Assembly: GCA_963834965.1 (NCBI GenBank)
Contig: CAWIEI010000013.1
Location: 78,423 to 142,422 of the forward strand
Direction of reading: 5' to 3'
From: Fodinibacter sp963834965
GTDB lineage: Bacteria; Actinomycetota; Actinomycetes; Actinomycetales; Dermatophilaceae
Length of the DNA stretch: 64,000 nt
Shown here: positions 30,524 through 41,663 of the stretch, in pieces
How the letters are laid out: every line of letters starts with the position of its first letter
Position numbering within the stretch: the first letter of the stretch is position 1
Program-made: the position numbers and the translations under genes
The notes under the pieces: model-generated
Database searches by the model: none
What the model was told of the DNA's origin: nothing
What the model saw: the letters and a program-made list of their open reading frames with translations, nothing else

Positions 30524-31270
30524 TCAACGAACCCCGATCTTTCGCAGGAAGTCGACCATCGCGTCGGTCGGCCCCGCGAGGGGGCCGTCGTCGCGCAGCG
30601 ACAGGGTCGCGGACAGGGGCGTGCCGGGCGCGGTGAGCTTGGCGTTCGCCGCGTCGCGCAGGGCGTCGCTGGAGATGGTGACCTTGGTCAGGGCCACCCC
30701 GCCGTCGGTGGTCACCGACACGGCGCGCACCTCTCCCGGCACGGTGCGGTTGTCGGGCAGGAGGAGGTCGACGTGGGCGCCGGTCTCCACCCGGCCGTAG
30801 TCGCGCGGCGAGAGCCGGAACTCGGCGACCGCGTACTCCGACCCCACGGCCGTGATCGTGGCGAGCGCCGCGCCGCTCTGCACGAAGCCCCCCTCGGTGC
30901 TCTGGACGTCGGTGAGCACGCCCGAGGTGAGCGCGCGGTAGGTCACGGTCGACTTCTTCGGGTCGACGGCGTAGGCGGCGTTGCGCACCGCCGCGACGGC
31001 GGTGACTGCTTCGCCGGCGTTGCCGACCGTGCGCGGGACCACGACGGTGTAGAGGCTGTCTCCCTTGTCGACGCTGTCGCCGGCGGCGACCTTCTGGTCG
31101 ACGACGACGCCACCGAACTGGGCACCGACGGTGACCTGGTCGGCCACGACGTGGGCGGTGAGGCTGAGCACCTGCGAGCGCCGCTGGTTGAACACCAGGG
31201 TCAGCGCCGCGACGAGGGCGATGACGACGACGAGGCCGCCGTAGAGGCGGAAGCGGTTGGACCAGGTCAT
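30524..31270 (-). CDS. HlyD-like membrane-anchored protein, polysaccharide export accessory
   Basis: The 248-residue protein has one N-terminal helix (LYGGLVVVIALVAALTLVFN), then a split lipoyl/barrel-sandwich domain (AQFGGVVVDQKVAAGDSVDK and SGVLTDVQSTEGGFVQSGAA) and a beta-barrel (GRVETGAHVDLLLPDNRTVP). This is the plan of membrane fusion proteins and of the periplasmic partner Alg44/BcsB-like helpers, with the long hairpin replaced by about 50 residues. In a Gram-positive cell it would sit on the outer face of the membrane beside the synthase. ATG 31270 overlaps the GT2 stop (ATGA), so translation is coupled. Intact. Confidence 0.8.
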   Translation of the reverse strand: MTWSNRFRLYGGLVVVIALVAALTLVFNQRRSQVLSLTAHVVADQVTVGAQFGGVVVDQKVAAGDSVDKGDSLYTVVVPRTVGNAGEAVTAVAAVRNAAYAVDPKKSTVTYRALTSGVLTDVQSTEGGFVQSGAALATITAVGSEYAVAEFRLSPRDYGRVETGAHVDLLLPDNRTVPGEVRAVSVTTDGGVALTKVTISSDALRDAANAKLTAPGTPLSATLSLRDDGPLAGPTDAMVDFLRKIGVR

Positions 31271-33081
31271 GAGCGGGCTCCAGAGGTCGAGGTGTGCGAG
31301 GTGTGCGAGCCGTGTGCGGCCGCCATGGCCGGCTCGGGGGCCGGGGCGGACAGCACCGCTCGGTGCGGGGGAAGGCCGGCTCGGGGGCCGGCGCGACCGG
31401 CCGGACGACCGCGGTGCGGGCGCTGACCGTGGCGCGGGCGCGGGCCGTGGCCTGCCGGCTCGACGGGGCCGCGACGCGGCGGGGGTGCAGCAGGCGCTGG
31501 TGCTCGCGCATCCCGGCGACGACGAAGACGCCGAGGATCACCGTGTTGGTGATGTTCCAGACGGTGGCCAGGGTCAGCTGGCTGTGGCCGATGTCGCGCC
31601 AGATGGCGACGCCGGAGCTGAGCAGCAGGAAGGTGAACATGAGCACCTGCGGCACCATGAAGTTGAACGGCGAGCTGGGCCGGCCACGGCGACCCGGTGA
31701 CGTGCCACTTCTGCTCACGGCCGACCAGCACGTTGAACAGCGCTCGCGTGTAGATCGGGAACGACACGGTGGCGAGCATGAGGGACTCCCACCGGAACGA
31801 CCCGAGCGTGAAGAAGGCCAGCACGACCTGCATGCCGTAGAACCCGAGGTAGAACAGCAGCCAGGTCGAGAGCCCCAGGCCCGCCGACACCGGGCGCAGG
31901 TCGAAGTAGATCTCCAGCGGCGGCACCAGGAGCAGCAGCGCCGGGGTGATGCCGGTGAGGTAGTGGGTGGCCGTGACGAGGTACATGATCCGCTGGTCGG
32001 CGGTGAGCCGGCGCTTGCGGCTGAGCGGGTTGTGGGTCATGAGGATCTCGAACCCGCCTGTCGCCCAACGCTGCTGCTGCTTGGTGAAGCCCTCGATGGT
32101 CTCGGGGGCATCACCGACGGCGAGCACGTCGGGGATGTAGACGCTGCGCCAGCCGCGCTCGTGCAGCATCAGCGAGGTCCACACGTCCTCGGACTTGGAG
32201 TCGGTGTACATGCCCCCGATGTCGTCGACGGCCGCCCGGCGGAACACGACGTTGGTGCCGACGCAGAACGCCGCGTTGAAGTGGTTCCGGCCCGGCTGGA
32301 TGAACCGGTAGAACACGGTCTGCATGTAGCCGGCCCCGCGGGAGATGACCGACGTGAGGTTGCCGTAGGTCTGCGGGGTCTGCACGAAGGCGACGTCCTT
32401 GCTGACGAAGAACGGCACCGTCTCGAGGAGGAAGTTCTCCTTGGGCACGAAGTCGGCGTCGAAGATGGCGAAGTAGTCGCCCTTCGCGATGGACAGCGCG
32501 TGGTTGACGTTGCCCGCCTTGGCGCCGTTGTTCGACAGCCGGCGGACGTAGTGGACGCCCAGCTCGGCGGCGAGCTCCTTGACCTCGTCCGACCGGCCGT
32601 CGTCGAGGATCCAGGTGCGGTGCCGGCCGGTCATCCGCTGTGCAGCGGTTGCCGTGCGCCGGATGGTGGCCACCGGCTCGCCGTAGACGGTGATGAAGAC
32701 GTCGACGAGCACCTCCTTGCCGTTGACGCGGATCGGCCGGTCCGTGGCGTCGCCGCCGAGGGGCACCGGGCCGAGCAGCGCGTCCCGGGCCGCGTGGAAG
32801 GCGTAGTCACGCGGGCTGGCCGCGCCGGCCAGGATGGTCCACATCGAGACGAGCGCCTGGCGGATCAGCACCGTCTCGGCGACGATGACCATCGACCAGG
32901 GCAGCAGGTCGCCCCGGTTGCCCGGGTCGAGGAGGAACCAGGAGTAGAGCAGGATCCCCGCGGCGGCGAGCGCGGTGAGGAGGATGACGATGGGTGAGTA
33001 GACCTTCTCGGTGCGGGCGCGCCGCTCGAGTGCGAGGCGTTCATCGCCGCTCGCGAGGTCGTGGGATGGGTCGAAGGACAT
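31267..33081 (-). CDS. Processive family 2 glycosyltransferase, cellulose/curdlan-synthase type (C-terminal frameshifts)
   Basis: It has an N-terminal pair of membrane helices (YSPIVILLTALAAAGILLYS, LLPWSMVIVAETVLIRQALV), then a cytoplasmic GT2 domain with VDVFITVYGEPVATIRRT, DDGRSDEV, the metal-binding DxD in FAIFDADFVPKENF, TSLMLHERGWRSV, and the processivity motif QQQRW in FTKQQQRWATGG. At least four more helices follow. Two breaks lie near 31700 and 31350, in the last helices and the Pro/Ala-rich tail. ATG 33081 is preferred (AGGGGA 6-7 bases upstream); ATG 33111 is the alternative. It heads an operon with an HlyD-like protein and a GH81 beta-1,3-glucanase. No PilZ domain is seen. Confidence 0.88.
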   Translation of the reverse strand: MSFDPSHDLASGDERLALERRARTEKVYSPIVILLTALAAAGILLYSWFLLDPGNRGDLLPWSMVIVAETVLIRQALVSMWTILAGAASPRDYAFHAARDALLGPVPLGGDATDRPIRVNGKEVLVDVFITVYGEPVATIRRTATAAQRMTGRHRTWILDDGRSDEVKELAAELGVHYVRRLSNNGAKAGNVNHALSIAKGDYFAIFDADFVPKENFLLETVPFFVSKDVAFVQTPQTYGNLTSVISRGAGYMQTVFYRFIQPGRNHFNAAFCVGTNVVFRRAAVDDIGGMYTDSKSEDVWTSLMLHERGWRSVYIPDVLAVGDAPETIEGFTKQQQRWATGGFEILMTHNPLSRKRRLTADQRIMYLVTATHYLTGITPALLLLVPPLEIYFDLRPVSAGLGLSTWLLFYLGFYGMQVVLAFFTLGSFRWESLMLATVSFPIYTRALFNVLVGREQKWHVTGSPWPAQLAVQLHGAAGAHVHLPAAQLRRRHLARHRPQPADPGHRLEHHQHGDPRRLRRRRDARAPAPAAPPPRRGPVEPAGHGPRPRHGQRPHRGRPAGRAGPRAGLPPHRAVLSAPAPEPAMAAAHGSHTSHTSTSGARS

Positions 33082-33357
33082 GGGCAATCCCCTGCGGTTG
33101 TCGGACATGCTGGGGAGCAGGTGTCGAGCTCCCATCGGGTTCGGCACCGTTGCCATGGGCCGCGAGCGAGCGCGGACGTCAGTCAGGCCCGACCGTCACA
33201 CGCGGACGGCGGGCCGTTGTCAGCCAGCGTACGGGCGGTTCGGGCGGAATCTCGAGTCGGTGCACGATCAGTGCTCGGGGAACGCGGCGTTCACGCAGGT
33301 TTCGCACGGGGTGAGCAGGCCTCCTGAGCACGATGGGCCGTCGGGCAGACTGCCGGT
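33082..33357. other. Divergent intergenic region, 276 bp
   Basis: The region separates the polysaccharide operon and the MDMPI gene, which run in opposite directions, so both promoters are here. No gene is apparent. I did not find a convincing sigma-70 pair or a repeat. Confidence 0.5.
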
Positions 33358-34136
33358 ATGACCCTCGTCACACCGACCGTCGAGGAGCACCTCGCCGGCG
33401 TCGATGCCGCCGTCGACCGGATGGCCGTGTGGGCCCGGGCCGCGGGCCCCGACGCACCCGTGCCGACCTGCCCGGGCTGGGCCGTGCGCGACCTGCTCGC
33501 CCACCAGGGGATGGTGCACCGGTGGGCCACCGCCGTGGTGCGTCGGCGAGGACCCGGCTGGCGTCGACGACGCCGCCCTCGAGGCGGAGGGGCAGGCTGC
33601 CGACGACCCGGTCGGCTGGCTGCTCGACGGCGCCGCACCCCTGGTCGACGCCCTGCGCTCCGCCCCCGACGACCTCGCCGTGCTGACCTTCCTCAAGGAG
33701 GCGCCACCGGCCCGGGCGTTCTGGGCCCGCCGGCAGTGCCACGAGACCACGGTGCACGCCCTCGACGCCCTGTCCGCGCTGGAGCGCCGCCCCCTCGGGG
33801 CCGACGACGTCTGGCTCACCGACGCCCTTGCGGCCGACGGGGTCGACGAGCTGCTCATCGGGTTCTGGCAGCGGCGCACCAAGGGGCCCCGCAGCGAATC
33901 CCCCTACGCCGCAGCCGTCGTCGTGGCCGACGGCCCCGCGTGGGAGCTCGACGTCAGCGACGAGAGCCCGGTGACCCGGCGGCGGGAGCCCGGCGACGGC
34001 ATCCACGCCGGTGCGCGCACCGTGCGCGGGTCGGCGCGCGACCTCTACCTGGCGCTGTGGAACCGGGGCGGCTCGGTCGACGACCCCACCGGCCTGCTCG
34101 AGGCGTGGCGCGGAGGGCGGCGCGATCAGCTGGTGA
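33358..34136 (+). CDS. MDMPI-type mycothiol-dependent enzyme (maleylpyruvate isomerase fold), two frameshifts
   Basis: The protein opens MTLVTPTVEEHLAGVDAAVD with CPGWAVRDLLAHQGMVHRWA, the DinB-like four-helix bundle with the first metal His; the second and third ligands are in RQCHETTVHALDALSAL. The C-terminal domain ends LLEAWRGG-AISW, stop 34136. Members use mycothiol, the actinobacterial low-molecular-weight thiol, as cofactor; the reaction of this one is unknown. Breaks lie near 33545 and 34115. The stop region overlaps the convergent dienelactone hydrolase gene by 11 bases. Confidence 0.85.
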
Positions 34137-34827
34137 GGTGCCGGCCGAGGAAGTCCTCGATCCGCGCCCACGCGTCCTTCGCCGACTCCGGCTCCGGGCC
34201 GACGTGCATGACCAGGCGGGTCATCGGGGCTGCGTACCACGGCGAGTGGTCGGCCTCGTTGAGGAACGCGTGCCCGGCGGCGGGGTACTCCTTGACGTCG
34301 TGCTCGACGCCCCGCTCGGTCAGCGCGGCATCGAGGGTGGCGGCGGCGCCGCGCAGGTAGCCGTCGCGGCCGCCGTAGCTGGCGACCACCGGGCAGGCAC
34401 CGTCGAGGGCGTCGAGGTCGCGCGGCAACGCACCGTAGTTGGCGGCCACGGCATCCCACCCCGGCCGGCCGGCCAGCACCAGGGCGAAGCCACCGCCCAG
34501 GCAGAACCCGATCACCCCGACCGACCCGCTGCAGGCGGGGTCGGCGAGCAGCGCCTCGCGCGCCGACTCGAGGTCGTCGAACGCCTGCCCGCTCCCCCGG
34601 CGCAGCGCCGTCATCGTCCGCGCCAGGCACACGACGCGGCGGCCGCGGGAGAGCAGGTCGGGCGCCAGCACGACGTAGCCCATCGCCGCGAGCCGGTCGG
34701 CGTGCCGCGTCATCTCGTCGTCGAGCCCGAAGACCTCGTGCACGAGCACCAGGGCTGGCCAGGGCCCGTCACCGGCCGGCACCGCCCGGTATGCCGGGAG
34801 GTCGCCGACCGTCGTCATCTCACCCAT
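34126..34827 (-). CDS. Dienelactone hydrolase family protein
   Basis: The 233-residue enzyme has the DLH layout: VLVHEVFGLDDEMTRHADRL (with the Glu that polarises the nucleophile), the Cys nucleophile in VGVIGFCLGGGFALVLAG, Asp in ASYGGRDGYL and His in EYPAAGHAFLNEADHS. Classical members open dienelactones in chlorocatechol breakdown, but many actinobacterial ones hydrolyse other esters. ATG 34827 (MGEMTTVGDL) or the ATG four codons later are both possible. It is convergent with the MDMPI gene and lies 42 bp downstream of the small membrane protein gene. Intact. Confidence 0.9.
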   Translation of the reverse strand: MGEMTTVGDLPAYRAVPAGDGPWPALVLVHEVFGLDDEMTRHADRLAAMGYVVLAPDLLSRGRRVVCLARTMTALRRGSGQAFDDLESAREALLADPACSGSVGVIGFCLGGGFALVLAGRPGWDAVAANYGALPRDLDALDGACPVVASYGGRDGYLRGAAATLDAALTERGVEHDVKEYPAAGHAFLNEADHSPWYAAPMTRLVMHVGPEPESAKDAWARIEDFLGRHLTS

Positions 34828-34869
34828 GGCCGGACCCTATGCCCTCGGGGGTCGGCACCCCCGGGAGGG

Positions 34870-35166
34870 TCAGTGCGACGACCGGGGCTTCTTCTTCGGC
34901 GCCGGGCGGGTCGGGTCGTCGGTCACCGGCTCGACGTGCTCGGGCACCTTCACCGGCCGCAGCTGCGCCCACGCCATGAAGCCGATGCCGACGACGAGCA
35001 GCATGATGCCGGCCACGAGGTTGGCGTTGGAGCCACCGGTCTTGTCGGTCTCGGGGTCGGCGAACAGGCCCATCAGGGTGAGGATCACGCCGTAGATCGT
35101 GAGCAGCGACCCGATGATGTTGCGGATGTCGAAGATGCCGGCCGTCTTCTTCTCTTGCTGTGCCAT
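34870..35166 (-). CDS. Small two-helix membrane partner of an SSS transporter
   Basis: The 98-residue protein has helices IGSLLTIYGVILTLMGLFAD (about residues 18-37) and ANLVAGIMLLVVGIGFMAWA (48-67) and a basic Pro-rich tail ending KKKPRSSH. It starts 12 bases after the transporter stop with a GAGCAGCC leader. Short two-helix proteins directly after SSS permeases are frequent in actinobacteria and are thought to be accessory subunits; the role is not proved. Intact. Confidence 0.75.
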   Translation of the reverse strand: MAQQEKKTAGIFDIRNIIGSLLTIYGVILTLMGLFADPETDKTGGSNANLVAGIMLLVVGIGFMAWAQLRPVKVPEHVEPVTDDPTRPAPKKKPRSSH

Positions 35167-35178
35167 GGCTGCTCCTGC

Positions 35179-36970
35179 TCAGAAGAGGATGTTGAGGACG
35201 GTGACCATGGCGAGCGACAGCCCTGCGAGCGGCAGCGTGCGCCGGTACCAGGGGTAGGTGTGCTCGAGCGGGTCCTGGCGGGTCTCCTTCGGTGTCTCCG
35301 AGTACACCAGACCGACGAGGTCTTCGGGCTTCGGGGCCGTGGTGAACAACGAGATGCCGACGGAGAGGATGAGGTCGACGATGAACGCCGCGGAGGCCGC
35401 CACGAAGGCCGCTCCCTGACCGCCCAGGGGGATGACGCCCAGGCTCACGGAGCCGAAGGCGTCCTCGCTGAGGAAGGCGACCAGCACGGCCGCCAGGGTG
35501 CCGGAGATCAGCCCGATCCAGGCCGCCGTGCCCGTCATCCGCTTCCAGAACATACCGAGGATGAAGGTGGCGAACAGCGGGGCGTTGAAGAACCCGAACA
35601 GGGTCTGGAGGTAGTCCATGATGTTCGAGAACGAGCTGGCCAGCAGGGCCGTGAAGATGGCGATGACCGTGGCCCCGACGGTCGCGACCCGCCCGATGCG
35701 CAGGTAGTAGTCGTCGCTGCGGTCCTTGCGGATGTAGCGCTCCCACAGGTCGTAGCTGAAGACCGTGTTGAACGCCGAGATGTTGGCCGCCATGCCGGCC
35801 ATGAACGCCGCCAGCAGGCCGGTGATGGCGAGGCCGAGCAGGCCGTTGGGCAGCAGGTCGCGCATCAGGTAGAGCAACGAGTCGTTGAAGGCGACCCCCT
35901 TGCCCGAGGCGCCTCCCGGCACCGCCTCGCCGTTCTTCAGCTTCACGATCTCGGGCACCAGGACGGCGGCGATCATGCCCGGGATGATCGTGAGGAACGG
36001 GACGAACATCTTCGGGAACGACCCGATGACCGGCGTCTTGCGGGCCGACGCGATCGAGTCGGAGGCCATCGCCCGCTGCACCTCGACGAAGTTGGTCGTC
36101 CAGTAGCCGAAGGACAGCACGAAGCCGAGGCCGAAGACGATGCCGACGACCGACCACACCGGGGAGTCGAAGCCGGTGAGCGCCTGGCCCGGCCAGGAGT
36201 TCAGCTGGTCGGTGGCCGACGGCACCTCGGCGGCCGCGCGGGGCGTTGTTGGCCGCGGTGGTGATCTTCTCCTCGAGGCCGCTCCAGCCGCCGACCCGGT
36301 TCAGGCCGATGATGACGAGCGGCAGCAGCGACGCGACGATCACGAAGAACTGCAGCACCTCGTTGTAGATGGCCGCGGACAGGCCGCCGAGGGTGATGTA
36401 GGACAGCACGATGATGGCGGCGACGATCAGGGCCGACCACAGCGGCCAGCCGAGCAGCGCGTGCACGATCGAGCCGAGCAGGTAGAGGTTGACGCCGGCG
36501 ATGAGCAGCTGGGCCACGGCGAACGAGATCGCGTTGACCAGGTGCGCCTTGGTGCCGAACCGCCGGAACATGAACTCCGGGACCGAGCGCACCTTGGAGC
36601 CGTAGTAGAACGGCATCATCACGACACCGAGGAAGAGCATGGCCGGGATGGCGCCGATCCAGAAGTAGTGCACCGTCGCGATACCGATCTGGGCGCCGTT
36701 GGCCGACATCCCCATGATCTCGACGGCACCCAGGTTGGCCGAGATGAAGGCCAGGCCGGTCACCCAGGCGGGCAGCGAGCGGCCCGACAGGAAGAAGTCG
36801 AGCGAGTCGGACACCGATTGCCGTGCGATCAGGCCGATGCCGAGCACGAAGACGAAGTACGTCGCGAGGATGAGGTAGTCGACGGGAGAGGCGTCGATCA
36901 GCGTCGCCGTCCTCACCGCCGCCGGAAGGCCCTCCGTCACGGTCTGCGCCAGTCCCACCACTGCGACCAC
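35179..36970 (-). CDS. Sodium:solute symporter, SSS/SGLT family (one frameshift)
   Basis: About 595 residues with 13-14 membrane helices. Family motifs are present: FFLSGRSLPAWVTGLAFISA in helix 1-2, RSVPEFMFRRFG after helix 3, and ITGLLAAFMAGMAANISAFN with the Na+-site Ser/Asn residues in helix 8. Other helices follow, including TLFGFFNAPLFATFILGMFW. The substrate may be a sugar or organic acid. A break near 36240 separates ITTAANNAPR from EVPSATDQLNSW. GTG 36970 is the start; an ATG is not present near it. It is followed by a small two-helix partner. Confidence 0.9.
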
Positions 36971-37042
36971 CCGTCCTCTACGCCGAGGCAGTCACCACCC
37001 CCACGGTGGCAACGTGGTCACGCTAGTGGAGGTGGTGCCGCC

Positions 37043-39083
<2,041 letters not shown>

Positions 39084-39087
<4 letters not shown>

Positions 39088-40819
39088 GCCGCCTCCTCCA
39101 TCGCCTGCTGGCTCTGCACGATCTCGACGTACGTGGGGCAGCTGTCGACCAGCTCCGCGTGCGTCCCATGGCCCACGACCTGGCCGTCGTCGAGCACGAC
39201 GATCCGGTCGGCGTGGATGATGCTCGAGACCCGTTGCGCGACCACGATGACCACGGCATCCCTCGTCACCGGCCGCATCGCGGCCCGCAGCCGCGCGTCG
39301 GTGGCGACGTCGAGCGCCGAGAACGCGTCGTCGAACAGGTAGATGCCGGCCTTGCTCACCAGGGCCCGCGCGATGGCGAGCCGCTGGCGCTGGCCGCCGC
39401 TGACGTTGGTGCCGCCCTGGGCGATCGGCGACTCCAGGCCGTCGGGCATGGCGCGCACGAAGTCGTCGGCCTGGGCCACGGTGAGGGCCTGCCAGAGCTC
39501 GTCGTCGGTGGCGTCGGGGTCGCCGTAGCGCAGGTTGGACGCCACCGTGCCGGTGAACAGGTAGGGCCGCTGGGGCACCAGGCCGATGTGCGACCAGAGG
39601 TCCTCGGGGTCGGCTTCGCGCACGTCGACGCCGCCGACGAGCACCTGGCCCTCGGTGACGTCGTGCAGCCGCGGGATCAGGCCCACCAGGGTGGTCTTGC
39701 CCGAGCCGGTGGAGCCGACGATGGCCGTCGTCGTGCCGGGCTCGGCGCGCATCGACACCTCGCGCAGCACCGGCGACTCGGCCCCGGGGTAGGAGAAGGT
39801 GGCGCCGCGCAGCTCGACGGTCACCGGGCCGGGCGGGATGACCTGACCGGGTCGGCGGGCGCGTGCACCGAGCTCTCGGTGTCGAGCACCTCCTGGATGC
39901 GCCCGGCCGAGACGGTGGCGCGCGGGATCATCATCGCCATGAAGGTCGCCATCATCACCGACATCAGGATCTGGATCAGGTAGGACATGAACGCGGTGAG
40001 CGAGCCGATCTGCATCTGCCCGCTGTCGATGCGGTGGGCGCCGAACCACAGCACCGCCACCGTCGAGGCGTTGAAGATGACCATGACGACGGGGAACGCG
40101 AGCGCCATCAGCTTGCCGACGGCGAGCGCGGTGCCGGTGTAGGTGCGGTTGGCCACGGCGAAGCGCTCGCGCTCGACGTCCTCGCGCACGAACGCGCGCA
40201 CCACGCGCAGGCCGGTGATCTGCTCGCGCAGGATGCGGTTGACCGAGTCGACGGCGGTCTGCATCGAGCGGAAGTGCGGCACCATCCGCGAGATGATCAG
40301 GCCGATCGCCACGCCCAGGGCCGGCACCGCGACGGCGACCAGCCAGGCCAGGCCGAGGTCCTCGCGCAGGGCCATGAAGATGCCGCCGACCATCATGATC
40401 GGCGCCGACACCATGATCGCCAGGAACATGTAGGTGACGGTCTGCACCTGGGTCACGTCGTTGGTGCTGCGGCTGATCAGGGTCGGGGCGCCGAAGCGGG
40501 AGAGCTCCTGGGCCGAGAACTGGCCGACGCGATGGAAGACCGACGAGCGCACCTCGCGGCCGAGCGAGGCCGACGTCTGCGCGCCGATCCGGGTGGCGCC
40601 GATGGTGGCGATGATCTGCACGAACGAGACGGCGAGCATGAGCATGCCGGTGCGCAGGATGAAGGTGGTGTTGCCCACCGCCACGCCCTCGTCGATGATC
40701 CGGCCGTTGAGGCTGGGCAGGTAGAGGGAGGCGAGCGTCGCCACGAGCTGGAGCACGAGGAGCACGCCCAGCAGCGCGGCGTACGGGGTGAGGTAGGTGC
40801 GGATCAGTCGGTACAGCAT
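39084..40819 (-). CDS. ABC exporter half-transporter, subunit 1, degenerate ATPase site (one frameshift)
   Basis: About 580 residues: six membrane helices starting MLYRLIRTYLTPYAALLGVL, then an ATPase with Walker A IVGSTGSGKTTLVGLI, signature NVSGGQRQRLAIA and Walker B IYLFDDAFSALD. The residue after the Walker B Asp is Asp instead of the catalytic Glu, and the H-loop His is Gln (VVAQRVSSI). Heterodimeric exporters typically have this loss in one half only. A break lies near 39835. It starts inside the TetR stop (TGATG) and is followed by the partner gene with a 4-base overlap, so regulator and both subunits form one transcript. Confidence 0.92.
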
Positions 40820-41412
40820 CAGTCATGGACCTCCGGGTGCCGTCGAGGACGACGGAGACGATCTCGGCCGGTGTCATCGACCGGACGGGGAGCATGGGGT
40901 GGGCGCTCGCGAGCGTGAGGTGGGCCAGGATGTTGACGACGTCCTGCGGCGGCAGGCGCAGCGACGCGGCATCCGTGCCGATGAGGTCGAGGAACGCGGC
41001 GTCGACGGCGGGGTCGCTCATCGGCTTGCGCCGGTTGTGCCGCCGGGCCGTCGTGCGTGATCGGCTCGCCGCCCGCCTGGTGCAGCGCGCTGATGACGCC
41101 GATGATCCGCTCGACCCAGCGCTGCATCACGCCGACCGCCGCGACGAGCCGGTCGTCGAGCGGCAGGTCGGCGTCGATCCCCCGCAGTGACGCCACGACA
41201 CCGGTCGTGTCGAACACCGCTGTGGCGCAGGCCTGCACGAGCTCGTCCTTGGTGCCGAAGGCGCGGAACACGGTGCCCTCGGCGATGCCGGCGGCCTCGG
41301 CCACCTGCTTGGTCGTCACGCCGACGCCGTGCTCGCGCAGCAGCGGGATGGTCACCTCGACGAGCGAGGCACGGCGGTCCTCGGGGCTGAGGGCAGGGGC
41401 ACGGGGAGTCAC
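40819..41412 (-). CDS. TetR-family repressor of the ABC exporter (frameshifts in the ligand domain)
   Basis: The N-terminal helix-turn-helix is clear: RRASLVEVTIPLLREHGVGV and TKQVAEAAGIAEGTVFRAFG, then TKDELVQACATAVF. The ligand domain is recovered across two breaks near 41050 and 40850 (SDPAVDAAFLDLIGTDAASL, NILAHLTLASAHPM). The end is HPEVHD with the stop overlapping the ABC ATG. I give GTG 41412 as start; GTG 41418 and 41421 are equally possible. A near-perfect TetR palindrome lies directly upstream in its own promoter, implying autorepression lifted by an export substrate. Confidence 0.85.
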   Translation of the reverse strand: MTPRAPALSPEDRRASLVEVTIPLLREHGVGVTTKQVAEAAGIAEGTVFRAFGTKDELVQACATAVFDTTGVVASLRGIDADLPLDDRLVAAVGVMQRWVERIIGVISALHQAGGEPITHDGPAAQPAQADERPRRRRRVPRPHRHGCRVAAPAAAGRRQHPGPPHARERPPHAPRPVDDTGRDRLRRPRRHPEVHD

Positions 41413-41420
41413 CCGCACCA

Positions 41421-41453
41421 CTTTAAGTGAGTGAGCACTCACTCACAAGTCAA
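41421..41453 (-). promoter_or_regulatory. Promoter with TetR operator
   Basis: Reading on the minus strand, a -35 TTGACT (41448-41453) is followed by the palindrome TGAGTGAG-TG-CTCACTCA (41428-41445), with 8-bp arms. A weak -10 such as ACTTAA overlaps its end. The operator fills the space between the promoter elements, so binding would block RNA polymerase. Confidence 0.8.
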
Positions 41454-41490
41454 TTACCCTCAGTTCCTCCGACGCGGCGTGACCCAGACC

Positions 41491-41631
41491 GTCCCCAGAT
41501 CGACCAATAGGTCACACCAGGGACACCCCGCGCCCCCGGCAGCGTCCCCAGATCGACCAATAGGTCACACCAGGGACACCGCGCACCCCCGGGCAGCGTC
41601 CCCAGATCGACCAATAGGTCACAGCGGGGAC
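41491..41631. repeat. Palindromic 34-bp repeat family B, three direct copies (left cluster)
   Basis: Copies lie at 41491-41524, 41544-41577 and 41598-41631. Each starts GTCCCC and ends GGGAC, with AGATCGACCAATAGGTCACA in between; GACC-AATA-GGTC is an inner inverted repeat and GTCCC/GGGAC an outer one. The 19-20 base spacers are G/C-rich and similar to each other. The same unit occurs inverted at 42648-42725 on the other side of the DUF559 gene. Confidence 0.95.
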
Positions 41632-41663
41632 GCACCGACCTGCTTGCCGCCCGTCTCCCAGGA

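Noticed and set aside
33358..36264. Long plus-strand open frame across the hydrolase and transporter genes
   Set aside because: Only the first few dozen residues are the MDMPI protein; beyond the frame break it is antisense to the dienelactone hydrolase and SSS genes.
41491..41631. Three regularly spaced repeats that look like a short CRISPR array
   Set aside because: Spacers are only 19-20 bases, nearly the same as each other, and no cas gene is near; inverted copies on the other side of a gene do not fit CRISPR.
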